Positions 34,574 through 42,898 of a stretch of 64,000 nt of DNA are shown one piece after another (the first letter of the stretch is position 1; the number at the start of each line of letters is the position of its first letter). This DNA comes from CALMFG01 sp963674805. GTDB taxonomy: Bacteria > Bacillota > Clostridia > Christensenellales > CALMFG01. The notes below the pieces were generated by a model. That model did not search any database and was not told the DNA's origin. It saw only the letters and a list, made by a program, of their open reading frames with translations. The DNA lies in the NCBI GenBank assembly GCA_963674805.2, contig CAXXNY010000016.1, positions 682,001-746,000 of the forward strand. The letters are read 5' to 3'. The position numbers and the translations under genes are program-made.

Positions 34574-35204
34574 TATGACGATGAATATCCTGCATATAAT
34601 ATGAAAGGACGTATAAACCGTCGCTCAAATGTACATTTTCAACATAAGCCTGCTCGCCCACTTTAACATCAATCGGCGCAAAATTCCATATGCCCTTAAC
34701 ACCGCCGCGGACCAACTGCTCCGCAACATCCTGCGCCGCGCCTCTGGGCGTCGCGAGTATGCCGATGGCAATGTCTTCTTCAGACAGATATTTTTCAAGC
34801 TCGCTCATATTTTTAACCTTGATACCGTTTAAGGACTTGCCGATTCGGTTTGAATCGACATCAAAAATCGCTTTAATCTGATAACCTTCCAGGGCGAAGT
34901 TTTTATAGTAAGCAAGTGCCTGGCCGATATTACCCGAACCGATAATGACCACATTATAACTCTGATCGATACCGAGAATTTTCATGATTTCATGACGCAG
35001 GTTTTTAACGGAATAGCCGTATCCCTGTTGTCCAAATCCGCCGAAGCAGTTTAAGTCGCGCCTGATCTGGGAGGCGTTTAACAGCATCCCCTTGCTCATT
35101 GCGGAAGACGAGATGCGTTCGACACCGAGAGAATCAAGATCGGTAAGATAACGATAATACTTTGGCAAACGCCTGATGACAGCTTCTGAAATTTTTTCGC
35201 TCAT
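34563..35204 (-). CDS. rex: Redox-sensing transcriptional repressor Rex
   Basis: A dimeric repressor that senses the NADH/NAD+ ratio and controls fermentation and respiration genes in Gram-positives. An N-terminal winged helix (AVIRRLPKYYRYL, then SSAMSKGMLLNASQIRRDLNCFG) precedes a Rossmann domain with VVIIGSGNIGQALAYYKNF near residue 88 and a C-terminal swapped helix. I start at the ATG 35204 (MSEKISEAV); the frame reaches a TTG three codons earlier, and neither has a clear ribosome site. A promoter lies about 140 nt upstream, leaving a long leader. Confidence 0.95.
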   Translation of the reverse strand: MSEKISEAVIRRLPKYYRYLTDLDSLGVERISSSAMSKGMLLNASQIRRDLNCFGGFGQQGYGYSVKNLRHEIMKILGIDQSYNVVIIGSGNIGQALAYYKNFALEGYQIKAIFDVDSNRIGKSLNGIKVKNMSELEKYLSEEDIAIGILATPRGAAQDVAEQLVRGGVKGIWNFAPIDVKVGEQAYVENVHLSDGLYVLSYYMQDIHRHNGE

Positions 35205-35398
35205 GGGATTCAACGTGCAACGGATGTTACACTTGGCAGCACCATATAACCGGCGCCGCTATTCCTTTCTTAAATCTCAATAAAGAACTCGGTTTTTCAT
35301 GGCGATGAGCCACGATCAGTGAAGTAGTCGGATATATGTTCAATACACATTATAACACTCATCACCCATTTTTTAAACTTTTTTTGTCCTGCCTCTGA
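35205..35398 (-). promoter_or_regulatory. rex promoter and long 5' leader
   Basis: A TATAAT at about 35357-35352 on the minus strand in GTTATAATG marks the likely -10 element, giving a leader of about 140 nt. The leader can form an 8-bp stem GCGGCGCC / GGTGCTGC (complement of 35241-35264) and a smaller hairpin near 35300. I recognise no riboswitch class in it. Confidence 0.4.
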
Positions 35399-35971
35399 TT
35401 AGACCAGCGCATATAATAACACACCCAAGGCACCGCTGCACAGCACCACTATAATCGGTGAAATTTTAAATTTTAAAATAGACACCACGGACGCCGCGGC
35501 AATCAGCACAGCAAAAAGGTCAACCGGCGCAAATATGCCCGGAAGCCTGATGAAAGCCGGAGAATCAGACATCAGCGTTGCCGGAATCAACGTGATTACG
35601 GCGGAACCGATCAGTCCCAGCACAATCGGACGGATGGTCCGCATAGTGTTTTTCATAAGCGCGCTGTGCTGAAATCGGGTATAAAAATGCGCTGCGATCG
35701 AAGCCAGTATCAAAGACGGAAGCATGACGCCAAGAGTCGCGGCTACGCCGCCTAAAATTCCGATTGTTTTAACGCCGGAAAAAGTCGCCGCATTGATAGC
35801 GAATGTGCCCGGCGTGACCTGTGACACCGCGATAATATCCGTCACCTCTGTCGCGGTTAAAAGCCCCTGCCCGGTCAGTTCGCTCATAATCAGCGGGATC
35901 ATGGCATATCCGCCGCCAAAGGTGAATAAGCCGATTTTAAAGAACGTCCAGATGATGTTTAAGTATGCCAC
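35399..35971 (-). CDS. Chromate transporter family protein, half-size (subunit 2)
   Basis: A 190-residue membrane protein of the CHR family with about five or six helices. The N-terminus carries FFKIGLFTFGGGYAMIPLI, the family signature, followed by DIIAVSQVTPGTFAINAATFSG. It forms a pair with the equally short gene directly upstream, the known arrangement in which two half-size CHR proteins replace one long one. Chromate or sulfate export is proven for a few long members only, so the true substrate here is open. Confidence 0.88.
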   Translation of the reverse strand: MAYLNIIWTFFKIGLFTFGGGYAMIPLIMSELTGQGLLTATEVTDIIAVSQVTPGTFAINAATFSGVKTIGILGGVAATLGVMLPSLILASIAAHFYTRFQHSALMKNTMRTIRPIVLGLIGSAVITLIPATLMSDSPAFIRLPGIFAPVDLFAVLIAAASVVSILKFKISPIIVVLCSGALGVLLYALV

Positions 35972-35972
35972 C

Positions 35973-36551
35973 CTACGCGCACCTCCTCAAAATAAGATTT
36001 GAAAGAAGGCCGATGACGATGCCCGCTAGGATGATATAAACCGAATTGATATCGGTAAACAGCGATACAAAAAACGATGCGGCCAGCAGCACCATGGTGT
36101 ATACGGACTTTTCCAGCGGAAGGAACAGCCGGATAAACGCCGAAAAAATCAGTCCGACGACGCATGCGCGTATGCCTTTCAGCGCAGCCGCGATATAGAG
36201 GTTCTCACTGAACGCCGTATAAAGATAGGCGATAATTGTCAGCGTGATAATTGAAGGCAGCGCAAGCCCGGCGACTGCGGCCAGCGAACCCAGCACACCG
36301 CGCTTTCGGTAGCCAATGATGATCGCGGCGTTTACCGCAATAGCCCCAGGGATGCTTTGGGCGAGCGCAATAATATCCGTAAGCGTGCCGCGGTCCACCC
36401 ACTGCTTGCGGTTAACAAACTCATCCTCAATCAAGGGAATCATCGCATACCCGCCGCCAAAGGTGAACGCCCCGATTTTAAGCATGGTTAAAAATAACGT
36501 TAAAAAACTCTTTTTTTCTGACAATATTCCGGTCCTTATCTTTTTTGTCAA
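35973..36551 (-). CDS. Chromate transporter family protein, half-size (subunit 1)
   Basis: A 192-residue partner of the preceding entry with the same signature, MLKIGAFTFGGGYAMIPLIEDEF, and DIIALAQSIPGAIAVNAAIIIG, sharing about the same helix pattern. The two starts and stops are 1 nt apart, so coupled translation and a heterodimeric transporter are likely. The opposite membrane orientation of the two halves is known for the family, not seen here. Confidence 0.88.
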   Translation of the reverse strand: MTKKIRTGILSEKKSFLTLFLTMLKIGAFTFGGGYAMIPLIEDEFVNRKQWVDRGTLTDIIALAQSIPGAIAVNAAIIIGYRKRGVLGSLAAVAGLALPSIITLTIIAYLYTAFSENLYIAAALKGIRACVVGLIFSAFIRLFLPLEKSVYTMVLLAASFFVSLFTDINSVYIILAGIVIGLLSNLILRRCA

Positions 36552-36654
36552 ACCTGATTATAACATAACACAGCCGGCAAAAAAGTAAATTAACGTTTAA
36601 AAAAACACAGCAATCGTTTATAATGAGCGAAAGGCATTAAGGACGGAGAACAAA

Positions 36655-37341
36655 ATGAACCTTCAACTGGTCTTATTGGCCATATTCCCTTCCATTATTC
36701 TTGCACTGATTATTCTGTTTTATGACCGGTATGATAAAGAACCGTTCGGACTCTTAATGAAAGTGTTTTTTTTCGGCATGCTGGCGACTATTCCCACAAT
36801 CATTGCGGAAGTGATCGGCAACATGTTCAATTTCTTCAGCGGAATCATCGGAATCGCCGTGGAAGCGTTTATAGTGGTTGGGCTGGCAGAGGAGTTTTTT
36901 AAGCGGCGTGTTGTACTGAAGCATGCGTTTAATCATCCGGCGTTTGACGAAAAACAGGACGGCATCGTCTACTGCGGATTTGCCGCCCTTGGGTTTGCAA
37001 CGCTGGAGAATATCCTGTATGTAGCGTTTTACTTTGCGGAGACCGAGGGCATCTGGCTGACACGGGCGCTGCTCAGTGTGCCGGCGCATGCCCTGCTCGG
37101 CGTGACCATGGGTTATTATCTGGCCATGGCCAAGTTCTGCATGAATCCCCAGAAAAGGCAGAGCTATATGACGCGGTCGCTGGTGGTACCGGCAGCGCTG
37201 CACGGATTGTACGATTTTATGCTGATGTCAGGGATGCAGATATTCACGCTGATTTTTATCCCCTTTGTGATTTATCTTTGGATATCCAGCATCAAAAAGC
37301 TGAACCAATACCATAGAGAATCCAAGCAAATGCATACATAA
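36655..37341 (+). CDS. prsW: PrsW family intramembrane metalloprotease
   Basis: A 228-residue polytopic membrane protein of the PrsW/CAAX-protease-like group. In Bacillus PrsW cleaves the anti-sigma factor RsiW at site 1. Motifs seen are the early FYDRYDKEPFGLL, the first Glu pair in VGLAEEFFKRR near residue 82, GFAALGFATLENILY near residue 110, and His-bearing VPAHALLG and AALHGLYDF. These carry the proposed metal ligands. No sigma/anti-sigma pair is in this window, so the substrate is unknown. Confidence 0.88.
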   Translation: MNLQLVLLAIFPSIILALIILFYDRYDKEPFGLLMKVFFFGMLATIPTIIAEVIGNMFNFFSGIIGIAVEAFIVVGLAEEFFKRRVVLKHAFNHPAFDEKQDGIVYCGFAALGFATLENILYVAFYFAETEGIWLTRALLSVPAHALLGVTMGYYLAMAKFCMNPQKRQSYMTRSLVVPAALHGLYDFMLMSGMQIFTLIFIPFVIYLWISSIKKLNQYHRESKQMHT

Positions 37342-37372
37342 AAAAAGCCCTTCTTTAAGAAGGGCTTTTTTA
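37341..37372. terminator. Bidirectional terminator
   Basis: AAAAGCCCTTC / GAAGGGCTTTT (37343-37353 / 37359-37369), loop TTTAA, between convergent prsW and the substrate-binding protein gene. Confidence 0.9.
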
Positions 37373-37385
37373 GTGAAAGGGGTAA

Positions 37386-38507
37386 TTATTCTTTTTCATA
37401 TAAAGTGTCGATATCCTCAGGTGTGATGTCAATATGATAGAATAATTTATAGAAATCCACGAAATCGGAATCTGTGAAGGTGTAATAATCAGGGTATACA
37501 ATGCTGCCCACCCACAGAAGGCCGATTAAGCGGTTGGAACTCTTAGGCCGGTCTATCCAAGCGAACGGCGATTTAGGGATCGTGATGATTCGGTCGTTTT
37601 TAACGGCGCTTAATGAAGCATACGCCGGGTTGGACAAAATGTCGTTCTTGGCGTCCGTTGCGGAAAAGCTCTCGGTGGGTTCGCCGTTGACAAAGATATA
37701 ATCGGGATCCCATCCGATTAAATGCTCGGCTGTGATCTCAAACCGGTTCGGAGAATCGCTTTCGAGATCGCAGACATTGACGGCACCCAGCATATCAAAG
37801 GTTTCCGACGAGGTTGTGCCTCTTGCCGAGGTATTCAGTGAGTTGATACCGTTCCCGTAATAGACGGTGACTTGTTTGTCTTCCGGGATTTCAACCGAAG
37901 CGACTTTTGAAAGAATGCCTTCGGCATAGTCGGCTAAAAGCGCGGCCTGTTCTTCCTCACCGATCAAACTGCCGAGAAAGGTATAGGCTTCAGCTGTATT
38001 GACCAGCAGATCATCAATCATAATCATTGGGGTATTCAGCTGTTCCTGGAATCCGTCGATTTTTTCCGCAGTCTTTTCATCGACGCTGCCGACAGCGAGG
38101 ATGATATCCGGCTTTTCGGCCAGTAACGCTTCAAAGTTTGCATTTTGAATCGTACCGAAAACGGGCAGGGCCCGGTATTCCGGCGCAATATATTCCAGTT
38201 CGTAGTCATTAAATTCATAGTTCCAGCCAATAAGCTTATCCGGCGCTAAAGTGTAAAGCATAATCGTACCCACCGGGCTTGTGCAGAAAATGCGGTCGAT
38301 TTCAGTCGGGATTTCGTGGGTTCTGCCCGCCATATCCGTAACGGTTCTAAACTGTGGCTCTTCTGTCTGGGGCGCTTCGGCCGGTTCAGCCACATCAGCT
38401 GTTTCAATCGCTTCAGCCGTCGCAGCCGCAGGTGCGGCACATGCGGCCAGGCTGATGCTCATAATAATAACCAATAATATCGGCAGTAGTTTTCGTTTTA
38501 GCATCAT
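37386..38507 (-). CDS. ABC importer substrate-binding lipoprotein (iron-siderophore/cobalamin/heme type)
   Basis: A 373-residue lipoprotein: signal peptide with LAACAAP lipobox (Cys about 22), an Ala/Glu-rich linker, then a class III binding fold of the BtuF/FhuD type. Landmarks are RTVTDMAGRTHEIP, DIILAVGSVDEKTAEKI, a long central helix and WDPDYIFVNGEPTES. It is divergent from the matching permease and ATPase genes with a perfect inverted repeat in between. The ligand cannot be read from sequence; iron chelates, heme or B12 are all usual for this family. Confidence 0.9.
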   Translation of the reverse strand: MMLKRKLLPILLVIIMSISLAACAAPAAATAEAIETADVAEPAEAPQTEEPQFRTVTDMAGRTHEIPTEIDRIFCTSPVGTIMLYTLAPDKLIGWNYEFNDYELEYIAPEYRALPVFGTIQNANFEALLAEKPDIILAVGSVDEKTAEKIDGFQEQLNTPMIMIDDLLVNTAEAYTFLGSLIGEEEQAALLADYAEGILSKVASVEIPEDKQVTVYYGNGINSLNTSARGTTSSETFDMLGAVNVCDLESDSPNRFEITAEHLIGWDPDYIFVNGEPTESFSATDAKNDILSNPAYASLSAVKNDRIITIPKSPFAWIDRPKSSNRLIGLLWVGSIVYPDYYTFTDSDFVDFYKLFYHIDITPEDIDTLYEKE

Positions 38508-38525
38508 TGTCTCCCTTTATATAAG

Positions 38526-38603
38526 TTGATAATTAATCACGAAAGCGTTATACTTAGACGAGTATAACGCTATGATAATAGCATTTGCTGTATGAATTGT
38601 CAA
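38526..38603. promoter_or_regulatory. Overlapping divergent promoters with palindromic operator
   Basis: A perfect 11-bp inverted repeat, AGCGTTATACT / AGTATAACGCT (38544-38554 / 38561-38571, spacer TAGACG), lies between the divergent importer genes. The plus promoter TTGATA (38526-38531)-17-TATACT (38549-38554) has its -10 inside the left arm. The minus promoter TTGACA (38603-38598)-17-TATTAT (38580-38575) places its start in the right arm. One dimeric repressor could therefore shut both directions. No cobalamin riboswitch is seen. Confidence 0.75.
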
Positions 38604-38626
38604 CGCAGTCTGGTATGATATTGCTG

Positions 38627-39640
38627 ATGGTAAAAGAGAAAAAGAGACCAATTAAATATAGACTAAAAGAAAGCCGATGGTTTATCCCTGCGCTTTTTAT
38701 TTTAAGCGTTATTTTGGTGCTGGGATCTTTGGGCGCCGGTTATTACCGGCTGTCGCTAAAGGAGATTATTTCAGTTCTCGGCAGCGGTGATGAACTGGCA
38801 AAAAGCATCATTATCAATATCCGCCTGCCGCGTGTCCTGGCGGCATATACCGTGGGTGCGGCATTGTCCGTATCGGGTGCGGCCTATCAGGGCGTATTTA
38901 AAAACCCGCTCGTATCTCCCAGCATCCTCGGCGTTACGTACGGCGCCGGAGTCGGGGCTTCGATTGCGATTGTGATGGGGCTTTCTTATTTTTATATACA
39001 AACCTTTGCCTTTATCGCCGGGATTGCGGCCGTATTTTTGGCCTATGTGCTGAGCATTAATGTGAAGTTTGGACGTAAGGTCAGTATGATACTGGCGGGC
39101 ACGCTGGTCGGTTCGCTGGCATATTCGATTATATCGGTCATCAAATATTTCGCGGACACCAATTCCGAACTCCCCGAGATTACCTACTGGCTGATGGGCA
39201 GCCTTTCCAAGGCTAACATGCGGGCGCTGTCTTTTGCCCTGCCGGCCATGGCCGTTGGATTCGTGATTTTGATGCTGATGCGAAACCGTTTGAACGTGTT
39301 AACGCTGAGCGACGAGGAAGCGCAGAGCATGGGCGTCTCACCCAGGGCCAATATGTTTTATGTGGTGTTGGCATCAACGTTGCTGTGTTCGGGCGCGGCC
39401 TGTTTAAGCGGAACCATCCGGTGGTTCGGGCTGATGGTGCCGCATATCAGCCGCGGCATTATCGGAAGCGAGTATAAACGCCTGCTGCCGGTGTCGGCAA
39501 TGATCGGCGGATGCTTTTTGCTATTAATTGATGACATTGCGCGCTCTTCACTGATGATTGATATCCCGATCGGGCTTTTGATTTCCTTTATCGGCGCTCC
39601 GTTCTTCTATCTGCTGATCCGGAAGGGGGGATTGAAATGA
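38627..39640 (+). CDS. FecCD-family ABC transporter permease
   Basis: A polytopic permease of about 337 residues for import of iron-siderophore, heme or B12-type ligands. Family stretches are RLPRVLAAYTVGAALSVSGAAYQ, NPLVSPSILGVTYGAGVGA and GTIRWFGLMVPHISRGIIG. The frame is open from a TTG at 38585; I use the ATG at 38627 (MVKEKKRPIK) because it follows the promoter and matches the usual short N-terminus, but there is no good ribosome site, and 38615 is also possible. It overlaps the ATPase gene by 4 nt. Confidence 0.88.
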   Translation: MVKEKKRPIKYRLKESRWFIPALFILSVILVLGSLGAGYYRLSLKEIISVLGSGDELAKSIIINIRLPRVLAAYTVGAALSVSGAAYQGVFKNPLVSPSILGVTYGAGVGASIAIVMGLSYFYIQTFAFIAGIAAVFLAYVLSINVKFGRKVSMILAGTLVGSLAYSIISVIKYFADTNSELPEITYWLMGSLSKANMRALSFALPAMAVGFVILMLMRNRLNVLTLSDEEAQSMGVSPRANMFYVVLASTLLCSGAACLSGTIRWFGLMVPHISRGIIGSEYKRLLPVSAMIGGCFLLLIDDIARSSLMIDIPIGLLISFIGAPFFYLLIRKGGLK

Positions 39641-40413
39641 GCCTTAAGGTCAACGGCCTTTCCGGCGGCTATGCGAAAACCCCGATTATCCAGGATATCA
39701 GCTTTTCCCTTGACAGCGGGCAGCTGCTGTTTATAATCGGCCAGAACGGAAGCGGAAAGACGACGCTGTTTAAATTGATTTTAGGCCTGCTCGAAAAAAA
39801 CGCGGGCACGGTAGAAATGGACGGGACCCATATAGAGAATATGCCTGCAAAGGTTCGTGCCGAAAAAATCGCCTATATTCCCCAGCAGCACGAGCCTGTT
39901 TTTGATTATACGGTCAGGGAAATGGTGATGATGGGCCGGACCAGTCATATCGGTATGTTTTCTTCTCCGTCGCAAGCCGATGAAGAAGCGGTGGACGCCG
40001 CGATTGAACTGCTGAATCTGGAGGCTTTTGCCGGGCGTGAATACAGCCGGCTCAGCGGCGGCGAGATGCAGATGGTGCTGATTGCGCGGGCGGTAAGCCA
40101 GCGGGCCAAAACAATTATTATGGACGAACCGATGATGAATCTGGATTACCGTAACCAGGCAATGGTGGCCGCTGCCGTAGAGCGTCTTCAGGCGCAAGGG
40201 TATGCGATTTTAATTTCAACGCATAATATGATTGATATTGGTTTTCAAAACGCCTATGTGCTGTTGATCAAAGACGGCCGTCGCATTGGCTTCGGTGAAG
40301 CGGCTAAAGTGTTAAACAGTAAACAGCTGGAAGCGGTTTATGATATTAAGATGGATGTCTTGCATATGGAGGACAGCAGCGGAAAGAATCGTTTTGTCTG
40401 TATTCCGCGCTAA
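39637..40413 (+). CDS. ABC transporter ATP-binding protein (FecE/BtuD type)
   Basis: A 258-residue ATPase that powers the importer formed with the permease and substrate-binding protein. It has Walker A GQNGSGKTTLFK near residue 35, the Q-loop IPQQHEP, signature LSGGEMQMVLIARA near residue 140, Walker B TIIMDEPMMNLD and the H-switch STHNMID. Its start overlaps the permease stop (ATGA). The next gene, a THEP1-like NTPase, begins 5 nt after its stop. Confidence 0.94.
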   Translation: MSLKVNGLSGGYAKTPIIQDISFSLDSGQLLFIIGQNGSGKTTLFKLILGLLEKNAGTVEMDGTHIENMPAKVRAEKIAYIPQQHEPVFDYTVREMVMMGRTSHIGMFSSPSQADEEAVDAAIELLNLEAFAGREYSRLSGGEMQMVLIARAVSQRAKTIIMDEPMMNLDYRNQAMVAAAVERLQAQGYAILISTHNMIDIGFQNAYVLLIKDGRRIGFGEAAKVLNSKQLEAVYDIKMDVLHMEDSSGKNRFVCIPR

Positions 40414-40418
40414 GAGAG

Positions 40419-40925
40419 ATGGCTAAGATCGTATTGACCGGTGAAAAACAGGTGGGCAAGTCCACCATTATCCAGCGGGTATTGAGCGGCTTTGACGGAA
40501 CGGTCGGCGGATTTTTAACCAAACGCGAACCCGCTGAGGGAAAAACGCTGATCCCAATCCGCTTATATGATATTCGCAAAATGGGCAATACGGAAGGGTG
40601 GAAGATCGGAGTCTGCAGTGCGGTCCAGATGATTGAGGCGTATCCGGAGTGTTTTGATACCCATGGCGTGGAGACGCTGGCTTTTAATGCCCCGCCCGAT
40701 TTGGTCGTAATGGATGAACTCGGGATAATGGAAAAGGAGGCGCACGGCTTTCAAAAACGTGTGCTGGAGATCATGGAATCCGACCTAAATATTTTGTGTG
40801 TGATAAAAAATAAGTCAAATCCCTTTCTGGATCAGGTCAAAGAAAAAGCGGATACAATTTTTTATGTGAATCCGCAGAACCGCGAACGCATCTATACGCA
40901 TGTCAAACAACGCATATGTAAATAA
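40419..40925 (+). CDS. THEP1 family NTPase (DUF265)
   Basis: A 168-residue P-loop protein similar to the nucleoside-triphosphatase THEP1 family. It has Walker A TGEKQVGKSTIIQ at the N-terminus, GGFLTKREPAEG, a Walker B-like LVVMDELGIME near residue 91, and a late region with ILCVIKNKSNPF. Family members hydrolyse NTPs in vitro; the cellular role is unknown. Its position as the last gene of the importer operon, 5 nt after the ATPase, suggests a link to uptake or to processing of the imported ligand. Confidence 0.8.
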   Translation: MAKIVLTGEKQVGKSTIIQRVLSGFDGTVGGFLTKREPAEGKTLIPIRLYDIRKMGNTEGWKIGVCSAVQMIEAYPECFDTHGVETLAFNAPPDLVVMDELGIMEKEAHGFQKRVLEIMESDLNILCVIKNKSNPFLDQVKEKADTIFYVNPQNRERIYTHVKQRICK

Positions 40926-40954
40926 AAAAGACAGGATACCCTGTCTTGTTTTTT
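40922..40954. terminator. Bidirectional terminator
   Basis: AAGACAGG-ATA-CCTGTCTT type stem (40929-40947) with A- and T-runs, between the convergent importer operon and murA. Confidence 0.85.
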
Positions 40955-42260
40955 ATAATCCGTAAAACTCATCATCCTCGATATCGGACTCAATGGATGA
41001 GCGCTTGATGTCAGCACCGAGCTGGATGAACTTGTCCTCAATATGGTCATAACCGCGGTCGATATAGCGGACATTGAAGATTTCGGTAATACCGTCCGCC
41101 ATTAAGCCTGCAATTACGAGCGCTGCACCGGCTCTTAAGTCGGTGGCCCGGACCGGAGCCCCGGTCAGCTTTTCCACCCCTTCAACAACCGCGATGCGTC
41201 CGTTAATGGTGACCTGTGCGCCCATGCGCCGGATTTCGTTAATATGCTTAAATCGCGATTCAAACATATTTTCTTCAATCATAGAAGTACCGTCGGCCGT
41301 GGAAAGCAGAACCGTAACCGGCTGCTGTAAGTCCGTCGGGAATCCGGGATACGGCATGGTGCGGATATTCGCGTGCTTATAACGTTCGTTCTTGCGGCTG
41401 GATACCCGGATAAAGTCTTCGCCTTCTTCAATATGAATGCCCATTTCAGTCAGCTTTGCGGTTAACGCTTCCATATGGGTTGGAATGACGTTTTTAATGG
41501 TGACATCGCCGCGCGTACCGGCGGCCGCAACCATCAGCGTTCCGGTCTCAATCTGGTCCGGAATAATCGAATAATTGACGCCGTTTAAGGTTTTCACGCC
41601 GCGTATACGGATAATATCCGTTCCGGCGCCGCTGACCTTTGCGCCCATCATCCTCAGCATATTTGCAACGTCCACAACGTGCGGCTCTTTCGCCGCGTTG
41701 ACGATGGTGGTGATGCCGTCGGCTTTTACCGCTGCCAGCATGATGTTGATTGTCGCACCCACGGATACACAGTCCAGATAAATATCCGCGCCTTTTAATC
41801 CGCCTTTAGGTACAGTCGCCTTCAGCATACCGTATTCAGTCGTAACCTCTGCACCCATCGCAGAAAAGCCTTTGATATGCTGGTCAATCGGCCGGACGCC
41901 GATTGCGCATCCTCCGGGGAGCATTACACTGACCTTCTGATAACGGGAAAGCAACGCGCCTAACAGATAATACGAAGCGCGCACATGCCGGACGATATCA
42001 AAATCCACATGGCTGGTGGTAATGGTGGTGGCGTCGATTTTCAACGCGTTTTTTGACGGTGTTTCAATCTTCGCCCCCATCATGCTCAGGGTCTTTTTTA
42101 AGACCATGACATCGTCGATATCGGGCAGATTGTCAATGACACATTCACCGTCGGAAAGAATGGCGGCGGGGATGATCGCGACTGCGGCATTCTTTGCACC
42201 GCCGACACTGACCTCGCCATGAAGCGGTATCCCGCCTTTTATAATCAATTTTTCTTTCAT
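40953..42260 (-). CDS. murA: UDP-N-acetylglucosamine 1-carboxyvinyltransferase
   Basis: Transfers enolpyruvate from PEP to UDP-GlcNAc, the first committed step of peptidoglycan synthesis. I use the ATG at 42260 (MKEKLIIKGG), the classic MurA start; the longer frame is not conserved in form. The 435 residues include GGAKNAAVAIIPAA near residue 20, the active-site loop with the PEP-attacking Cys as PGGCAIGVRP near residue 113 (fosfomycin-sensitive type), and DLRAGAALVIAGLMADG near residue 370. It is a single gene with a terminator on each side. Confidence 0.96.
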   Translation of the reverse strand: MKEKLIIKGGIPLHGEVSVGGAKNAAVAIIPAAILSDGECVIDNLPDIDDVMVLKKTLSMMGAKIETPSKNALKIDATTITTSHVDFDIVRHVRASYYLLGALLSRYQKVSVMLPGGCAIGVRPIDQHIKGFSAMGAEVTTEYGMLKATVPKGGLKGADIYLDCVSVGATINIMLAAVKADGITTIVNAAKEPHVVDVANMLRMMGAKVSGAGTDIIRIRGVKTLNGVNYSIIPDQIETGTLMVAAAGTRGDVTIKNVIPTHMEALTAKLTEMGIHIEEGEDFIRVSSRKNERYKHANIRTMPYPGFPTDLQQPVTVLLSTADGTSMIEENMFESRFKHINEIRRMGAQVTINGRIAVVEGVEKLTGAPVRATDLRAGAALVIAGLMADGITEIFNVRYIDRGYDHIEDKFIQLGADIKRSSIESDIEDDEFYGL

Positions 42261-42293
42261 GGGTATAATCGTCCTGTTAAAATCTTTATTATC

Positions 42294-42340
42294 AAATAAA
42301 AACGGCAAGTCAGATTATATCAGCTTACCGTTTTTTTTAT
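42294..42340 (-). terminator. Terminator downstream of the ferritin gene
   Basis: AACGGCAAG (42301-42309) pairs with CTTACCGTT (42324-42332) with one G-U. T-runs follow on both strands; on the minus strand it lies just past the ferritin stop. Confidence 0.7.
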
Positions 42341-42373
42341 CAAGTCAGGCCAAAAACTGTGCCGTTTGAGGCG

Positions 42374-42884
42374 TTATGCGTTTGCCGGCGGCGGGGTAAA
42401 CGTACGTGCGGAGGCTTCTTTATCCAGATGATAAATGCCTTCGCCGACCTCGCCCACCATGTTGATTTTTCCGAGCATGGTTCTGAACGAATCTTCTTCT
42501 TCCACCTGCTCGTCAATATACCATTGCAAAAACTGGGATGCCGCATAGTCCTTGGTTTCCACCGCGATATCCATTAAATAATTAATACGTGCGGTGACCG
42601 TTTTTTTCGTGCGCAAGCGCATATTCAAACACTTCTTTTAATGCGCCGTAATCGTTTTTCGGGTCTTCGTATCCAAAGATTTTAACCGCTTCACCCCGCT
42701 CATGCATATAGCGGTAAAACTTCATTGCGTGGAAGTTTTCCTCGTCACGCTGGGTCAGCAGCCAATTTTCAAAACCGTCAAGGTCATGTGCCTTTGCATA
42801 GGAAGCCATCGCCAGATACAAATGCGCCGAAAAAAATTCTAATTTAATCTGTATGTTGATTTCATCGATCAATTTTTGATCCAT
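42374..42884 (-). pseudogene. ftnA: Ferritin, interrupted by a single-base frameshift
   Basis: Iron-storage ferritin split into two overlapping frames. The first (42884 to 42582) carries MDQKLIDEINIQIKLEFFSAHLYLA-type helix A/B with ferroxidase ligands in LEFFSAH and DEENFHAMKFY, and ends soon after YALAHEK. The second supplies TVTARINYLMDIAVETKD and QWYIDEQVEEEDSF up to PPPANA. The break sits in a run of seven A's (complement of 42601-42607); six would restore one frame of about 169 residues. All iron-site residues of both halves are intact. This could be a recent mutation, a sequencing indel, or a site of transcriptional slippage. Confidence 0.85.
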
Positions 42885-42898
42885 AATTCTGCCTCCGT

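Noticed and set aside
38508..38626. Cobalamin riboswitch for the importer
   Set aside because: The gap is too short and lacks the B12-box; it is fully explained by promoters and a palindromic operator.
42601..42607. Programmed -1 frameshift at the A-AAA-AAC heptamer in ferritin
   Set aside because: The second half lies in the +1 frame relative to the first; a -1 slip would read into a stop-bearing frame. Only loss of one A or transcriptional slippage restores it.
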